A stretch of 64,000 nt of DNA from JAXGZG01 sp040771825 (GTDB lineage: Bacteria > Bacillota > Sulfobacillia > Fermentithermobacillales > Fermentithermobacillaceae). The stretch covers positions 1 through 64,000 of the forward strand of contig JAXGZG010000002.1 of NCBI GenBank assembly GCA_040771825.1, read 5' to 3'. Position numbers and translations under genes: made by a program. Below, piece by piece: positions 60,162 through 64,000 of the stretch. Position 1 is the first letter of the stretch. Every line of letters starts with the position of its first letter. The notes beneath the pieces were generated by a model. It was given only the letters and a program-made list of their open reading frames with translations. It was not told the origin of the DNA and made no database searches.

Positions 60162-62015
60162 CTACTTAGCGTACTTCGCCAAAGATTCCTGGGGATACAC
60201 GTTGAGATCCCTGAACCACTCCAAGAGCACGGCGCTCTTCTGCGCGGGATCTTCAGGAGTAGTGAACGGACGTCCGCGGCAGTCTACGATGACGCCAACG
60301 ACTCCCCCTCTAATCGTCTCTTCCAACGTGTGTCCCTGGCCTTTGCCCATGTCGAACTGCCTAGCGGGCTGGATAATGGCCTTGGCAGTCTTGCCATCGG
60401 GAATGGGCACAAGCTTCATGGAACCGTAAGGCACTTCCAAAGTGGTTGTCTCGCCTTCAGACTCTAAAGTAACCTTCAAGCAGGGATCCCCGCGTTTAGC
60501 GTTGCCGCTGGGCCCTACCGGCGCAATGGCGTGGCCGAGCCTGATCAGGCAATCACGGTCAAACACCTGCATGGAGGCCTTGGGATGGATCGACGCCAAA
60601 ATGCCCAACTGAGGCATCATGAAGATCGAGTCAACGGCCAGCATGGTAAGGCCTTCTGGCTGGAACGCATCAAGCATCATGAGAGCAGACTGGACCCTCC
60701 GGGGGGCGTGGGAAAGGACACCGCCGGACCCGACGAGCATTCCGAGGTCAAGCATATTGATGTAGGATTCGCCGCTGCCTGACTGCTCGAAAGTGTCGCC
60801 GATAGTTCTCTGCCTGTGGACACCGCGAAGTCCAACAGCAAGGCTCTTGTGGTGGATGAAGGCGAGCCTCAATGCCTCACGGGAAATCGCCTGTTCAATG
60901 ACTAGTTCGTCCAGAGATTGAGGAATAGTTGTCGGGCGGATCATCTTGTTCCTGATTCGGTTCCTAAGATCACCCTCATCGATTGCAAAGGGAATCCAGC
61001 GGATAATGTTGCCCACGCCCGCCTCCAGCAACACGTTGCAGATTGAGTAGCTCATTCCCAGGTTGGCCGAAACCGTCCTGTTAAAAAACTCTCCAAAAAC
61101 CGAGAACACGTCGGTGGTGGCTCCGCCTATGTCCACGCCGATAACGCTCATGTCGTACTCCTTGGACGCAGTCTGCATGCAGTTTCCCACGGCGCCAGGA
61201 GTGGGCATGATAGGAATGGGAGTCCAAGACATTAGCTTGCTGTAACCGGGAGCCTGAGCCATAACGTGCTCCATGAACAAGTTGTGTATTTCCTCACGGG
61301 CCGGCCCCAAAGCTTCCCTCTCGAGAACCGGGCGAAGGTTATCGACCACGCGAAGGTCGACCTTATGACTGAGGCTTTGGTTAATATGCGGCCTAGCGTC
61401 TTTGTTTCCGGCGTAGATTACCGGAAGGTTGTAACCGATTCCGAGCCTGGGTTTGGGCTCAGCGGCAGAGATGAGTTCGGCGATCTCCACCACGTGAGTG
61501 ATGGTGCCGCCGTCGATACCGCCAGACAAAAGAATCATGTCGGGACGAAGGTGACGGATCCTTTGAATCTTCTCGTGAGGCTTTCTACCATCATCCACCG
61601 AGATAACGTCCATGACGATGGCGCCGGCCCCAAGAGCAGCTCTTGCGGCGGACTCTGCAGTCATGGTCTTAACCACGCCCGCAACCATCATCTGTAGTCC
61701 TCCACCTGCGGAAGAAGTGGACATGTAGACATCCACACCGGTCCCATCCGGTCGTCTCGGGGTGATTACGCCTTTGGCATCAAGAAACGTCTTTCCGGTA
61801 AGTTCTTCCACCTCACGGATAGCGTTTCTTGCGCCTGCGGTGACGTCTTCAAAAGGCGCTTCGACCGTTGTGGGGGCCTCACCTCTTACGATCAGGCGAT
61901 ATTCATCGCCAACTTTCTCCACAAGAATGGCTTTGGTTGTAGTGGAGCCGCAATCAGTGGCCAAAACCGAGTTTATCTCCCGGTCTATCTTGAACGGTAC
62001 TTTCTCTTCAGGCAC
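60162..62015 (-). CDS. GlmL/MutL-family ATPase-fold protein
   Basis: This 617-residue protein belongs to the GlmL (MutL) family, named after a gene found between the glutamate mutase subunit genes. The ASKHA nucleotide motifs are visible: LATDCGSTTTKAILVEK near the N-terminus and GVDIGGATTDVFSV in the middle. Other conserved stretches are ILLSGGIDGGTITHVVE and MLVGSGGVLSHAPRR. In the mutase cluster GlmL is thought to reactivate the B12 enzyme. No glmE or glmS lies near, so here it must serve another role or a distant enzyme. Start is a GTG at 62015, ten bases below GGGAGGGG. Confidence 0.9.
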   Translation of the reverse strand: MPEEKVPFKIDREINSVLATDCGSTTTKAILVEKVGDEYRLIVRGEAPTTVEAPFEDVTAGARNAIREVEELTGKTFLDAKGVITPRRPDGTGVDVYMSTSSAGGGLQMMVAGVVKTMTAESAARAALGAGAIVMDVISVDDGRKPHEKIQRIRHLRPDMILLSGGIDGGTITHVVEIAELISAAEPKPRLGIGYNLPVIYAGNKDARPHINQSLSHKVDLRVVDNLRPVLEREALGPAREEIHNLFMEHVMAQAPGYSKLMSWTPIPIMPTPGAVGNCMQTASKEYDMSVIGVDIGGATTDVFSVFGEFFNRTVSANLGMSYSICNVLLEAGVGNIIRWIPFAIDEGDLRNRIRNKMIRPTTIPQSLDELVIEQAISREALRLAFIHHKSLAVGLRGVHRQRTIGDTFEQSGSGESYINMLDLGMLVGSGGVLSHAPRRVQSALMMLDAFQPEGLTMLAVDSIFMMPQLGILASIHPKASMQVFDRDCLIRLGHAIAPVGPSGNAKRGDPCLKVTLESEGETTTLEVPYGSMKLVPIPDGKTAKAIIQPARQFDMGKGQGHTLEETIRGGVVGVIVDCRGRPFTTPEDPAQKSAVLLEWFRDLNVYPQESLAKYAK

Positions 62016-62087
62016 GAATTCTTCCCCTCCCTCACTGCAAAACAACCCAATAGTATAAATAATACGATGTTGCGTCGTGAAAACCCT

Positions 62088-62489
62088 TTATTGGGGACGC
62101 AGATCTTTGCCATCTTGTTCGGAGGTTTTTGATCCCTTTTCCATCTGGACCGCCTCATCAAGCAGGCTGCCCTTCCGTGCCTTTTTCTCCTTCTTTGCCT
62201 TGCGGCTAGCTTCTTCTTCTTCTGCCGAAATGGCTTCCAGTTTCTGTATCAAAAGCTCAACGTTGCTCCTGTCATCGAAAAAATACGCGTAGTCTTCGAA
62301 GGTTGCGAAAAACACACCGGCGATAGGCGCAAAAAAGTGCATAGCCTGTCCGCCTATATAGCTTAGGGGCTTGTTCATCTCCAGGAAAAAGATGGCGGGA
62401 ACTAGCATACCAAATTGCTTGACCCTCTTTGCGATGGCGTCGATGATCTCGTCGCGCCTTTTGATATCAATGGGTTCCGGGAATTTCAA
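62088..62489 (-). CDS. Conserved small protein of the GlmL operon
   Basis: This 133-residue protein has two parts. The first 85 residues contain hydrophobic stretches (FGMLVPAIFFLEM, AMHFFAPIAGVFFATF) that may be buried or membrane-associated. The last 40 residues are a charged, Lys- and Glu-rich tail. The TTG at 62489 has GGAGG eight bases upstream; a GTG three codons earlier overlaps that site. No known domain is recognised. It lies 72 bases above the GlmL gene. Confidence 0.65.
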   Translation of the reverse strand: MKFPEPIDIKRRDEIIDAIAKRVKQFGMLVPAIFFLEMNKPLSYIGGQAMHFFAPIAGVFFATFEDYAYFFDDRSNVELLIQKLEAISAEEEEASRKAKKEKKARKGSLLDEAVQMEKGSKTSEQDGKDLRPQ

Positions 62490-62633
62490 GGACTGCACCT
62501 CCTCTTCTGCTCTCTTTGCAATATGACAAGTATCCTGACTATTCTACAACAATGGAACTTCATCTGAGAGATCCAATTACTCTCATCAGTGAACCCCAGG
62601 GACTATCGCCTCCTTGCGCGTCCCGATCCAAGA

Positions 62634-63320
62634 TCAATCCTTCTTCCTGAAATCCCTGATTCGACGCAAAGCAGAGCCCAACCCACCCTTGTATTGCGTT
62701 CCATCGCCTTCTTTCTTTCCGGCTTCGGCAGGAGGTTTGAGCTTGGCTTGGACTATCTTCAAGACTTCATCCTTATTCGAGCCGTCTTGATTATAGTAAA
62801 GAAAAAGTCCCTCCCGTAGACGCCCGCGAATGCTGCGGACATCGTGGGAAAGAAGAACTCCGTCAGGAAACTGGTGATACGTAAAAAACCGGTTCCAGCC
62901 TCTTACATCCTTGGCCAGTATGGTCCGATAACCCACGGTCTCCTCAGTAAGCGTGTACCTGACGGGGAAAAGGTACGCTGCCAGGCGGTTCAGCAAAATG
63001 AGAGTCACAACTACTACGAAGATAACCTGGGGAAACGCCCAGTAGGCGAACCCTAGGCTCAAAATCATGACCCCTACAACTAAAGCCGAGACCCAAGGCC
63101 GCCTGGGAAGCAACCATATGCGCCATGAGTACAGCTCCACATCCTCCTTAGGCGCTTCTGAAGACTCCTCCGGGGCGGTGCTTCCAGTGCCGCCTTTCTC
63201 AGGAGGAAGAGGCTCGTTTCCAGAGAGTCTGCTAGCGCTCCCAGGCCCCCCCAGGTAAGAGGGCCTACTGACCTTAGGGCGTGCATTGCCGCGGGCGCCC
63301 TGTCCTGATCCTTCTGCCAT
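62634..63320 (-). CDS. Membrane protein with disordered N-terminus and PH-like C-terminal region
   Basis: The first 60 residues of this 228-residue protein are rich in Gly, Pro, Ser and Glu and probably disordered. Two hydrophobic segments follow (about residues 78-96 and 98-115, WVSALVVGVMILSLGFAYW and VIFVVVVTLILLNRLAAYL). A C-terminal part with YTLTEETVGYRTILAKDVRG resembles bacterial PH (YdbT-like) domains. GAGGGAC lies upstream of the ATG. The function is unknown. It is in one run with the GlmL genes. Confidence 0.68.
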   Translation of the reverse strand: MAEGSGQGARGNARPKVSRPSYLGGPGSASRLSGNEPLPPEKGGTGSTAPEESSEAPKEDVELYSWRIWLLPRRPWVSALVVGVMILSLGFAYWAFPQVIFVVVVTLILLNRLAAYLFPVRYTLTEETVGYRTILAKDVRGWNRFFTYHQFPDGVLLSHDVRSIRGRLREGLFLYYNQDGSNKDEVLKIVQAKLKPPAEAGKKEGDGTQYKGGLGSALRRIRDFRKKD

Positions 63321-63413
63321 GGTTGTCCCTCACAGTAGGCTTTATCTGCCTTCAAAGACTTCTGTACGACATTCGACGAGTTTCAAGTTTATCCTCCCGC
63401 GTACAGGGAGTTA

Positions 63414-64000
63414 CTACACTGCTCCACGTACCTTAAGCATTTCCAGGACTTCATCTTCCGGCAACCCCAGACGCATATGCCCATCTCTTCCCACCATGGT
63501 TCGCGCCCCAAATAGGGAGTTGTACACGGCATCCTCAGTAACTTCCGCAGCCGCTCTGAAGAGCGAAGCCATCTCCTGAGAGTCATCCCGTAGACATGTC
63601 CAGGATTCCAGAGGAGCGCCGCTATGGTCAATGCGGTTCTCGGTGGAGAAACCAATGACGAAGTCACCGCTTCCATTGGAGAACGTGGAGCCCGTACGGG
63701 CCAGTCCCCCTTGACACCGCCTAGCCACTCGCCCGATCTGGCCATGGGAAAGCGGGGCGTCGGTGGCCATTACTATTACCACAGAACCCGGAGGCGCTTG
63801 GGGTACCTGGCGCCGTCTCGCATACTCTCGCCCCACCGGCACGCCCAACACCGTCAGGTCTTGGAGGCCGCCGAAGTTGGACAACACCAGAACCCCCAGG
63901 TGGCAGCCGCTGAGTTCTCCCGTCAGTTTCCTGGAAGCAGTCCCTATCCCGCCCTTAAACCCTAAGCAGGACATCCCTGTGCCCGCGCCAACATTGCCCT
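63414..64000 (-). CDS. P1-family (DmpA/S58) peptidase, C-terminal part (cut by window edge)
   Basis: The reading frame is open to base 64000, so the N-terminal part is missing. What is visible has the family pattern NVGAGTGMSCLGFKGGIGTA, then VIVMATDAPLSHGQIGRVAR, GLARTGS and FSNGSGDFVIGFST. P1/S58 peptidases are self-cleaving Ntn-type enzymes with a Ser nucleophile; the NGSGD stretch probably contains it, but that is from memory. They act as aminopeptidases or amidases on short peptides. It lies at the head of the visible GlmL run, 93 bases above the membrane-protein gene. Confidence 0.88.
   Translation of the reverse strand, partial: GNVGAGTGMSCLGFKGGIGTASRKLTGELSGCHLGVLVLSNFGGLQDLTVLGVPVGREYARRRQVPQAPPGSVVIVMATDAPLSHGQIGRVARRCQGGLARTGSTFSNGSGDFVIGFSTENRIDHSGAPLESWTCLRDDSQEMASLFRAAAEVTEDAVYNSLFGARTMVGRDGHMRLGLPEDEVLEMLKVRGAV

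Overview
The window looks like the chromosome of an anaerobic Gram-positive (Bacillota, clostridial-grade) bacterium. The evidence is the gene content and order: a maf-radC-mreBCD-mrdA-minCDE-rodA block, an Rnf ion-pumping electron-transport operon, GatCAB, a sigma-54 gene, Rrf2-NifS-NifU, and strong Shine-Dalgarno sites with many GTG and TTG starts. No rRNA, tRNA or CRISPR array was seen. The assignment to a phylum is an inference from this content.

Bases 1-5985 are foreign. Three tandem serine-recombinase genes (the first cut by the window edge, the second with a frameshift in a run of seven A) meet an arsenic-resistance operon (arsR-acr3-permease-thioredoxin-like) head to head at a shared hairpin terminator. 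The arsR promoter is a perfect TTGACA-17-TATAAT with a palindromic operator, and a second, similar palindrome precedes acr3. Next to the chromosome lie three 28-bp tandem repeats that resemble the end of an IS21-family element.

Bases 5983-15653 are a minus-strand housekeeping operon, pcrA-ligA-gatC-gatA-gatB-murB-rlmD. It is followed upstream by a tldD-tldE pair, and divergently by an XPB-type helicase with its partner protein (18750-22044, plus strand).

Bases 22032-37000 are one long minus-strand run. It is read as rnfC-rnfD-rnfE-rnfA-rnfB, apbE, a DUF4321 protein, maf, radC, mreB-mreC-mreD, mrdA, minC-minD-minE, rodA and rseC. The Rnf operon has no rnfG. Upstream lie rpoN, a P-loop/Asp23-like fusion protein and a TPR protein.

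Bases 40941-45413 are on the plus strand: Rrf2 regulator, cysteine desulfurase, NifU scaffold, then a secreted SH3/amidase. A convergent polysaccharide deacetylase follows.

Bases 46264-54568 (minus strand) hold tsaD, a radical-SAM/PDZ protein, three M42 aminopeptidases and a second tldD-tldE pair, ending at a strong terminator. pyrF (plus strand) separates them from rimI-tsaB-tsaE, a family 4 uracil-DNA glycosylase and a DUF483-like protein, which have their own promoter.

Bases 59026-64000 (minus strand) are an operon of poorly known genes: a P1-family peptidase (cut by the window edge), a membrane protein, a small protein, a GlmL/MutL-family ATPase-fold protein and a barrel-sandwich/KOW-like protein, ending at a terminator with a GAAA loop. 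No glutamate mutase subunit lies beside it. This operon, the Rnf cluster without rnfG, and the M42/TldD/TldE peptidase operon are the most interesting parts of the window.
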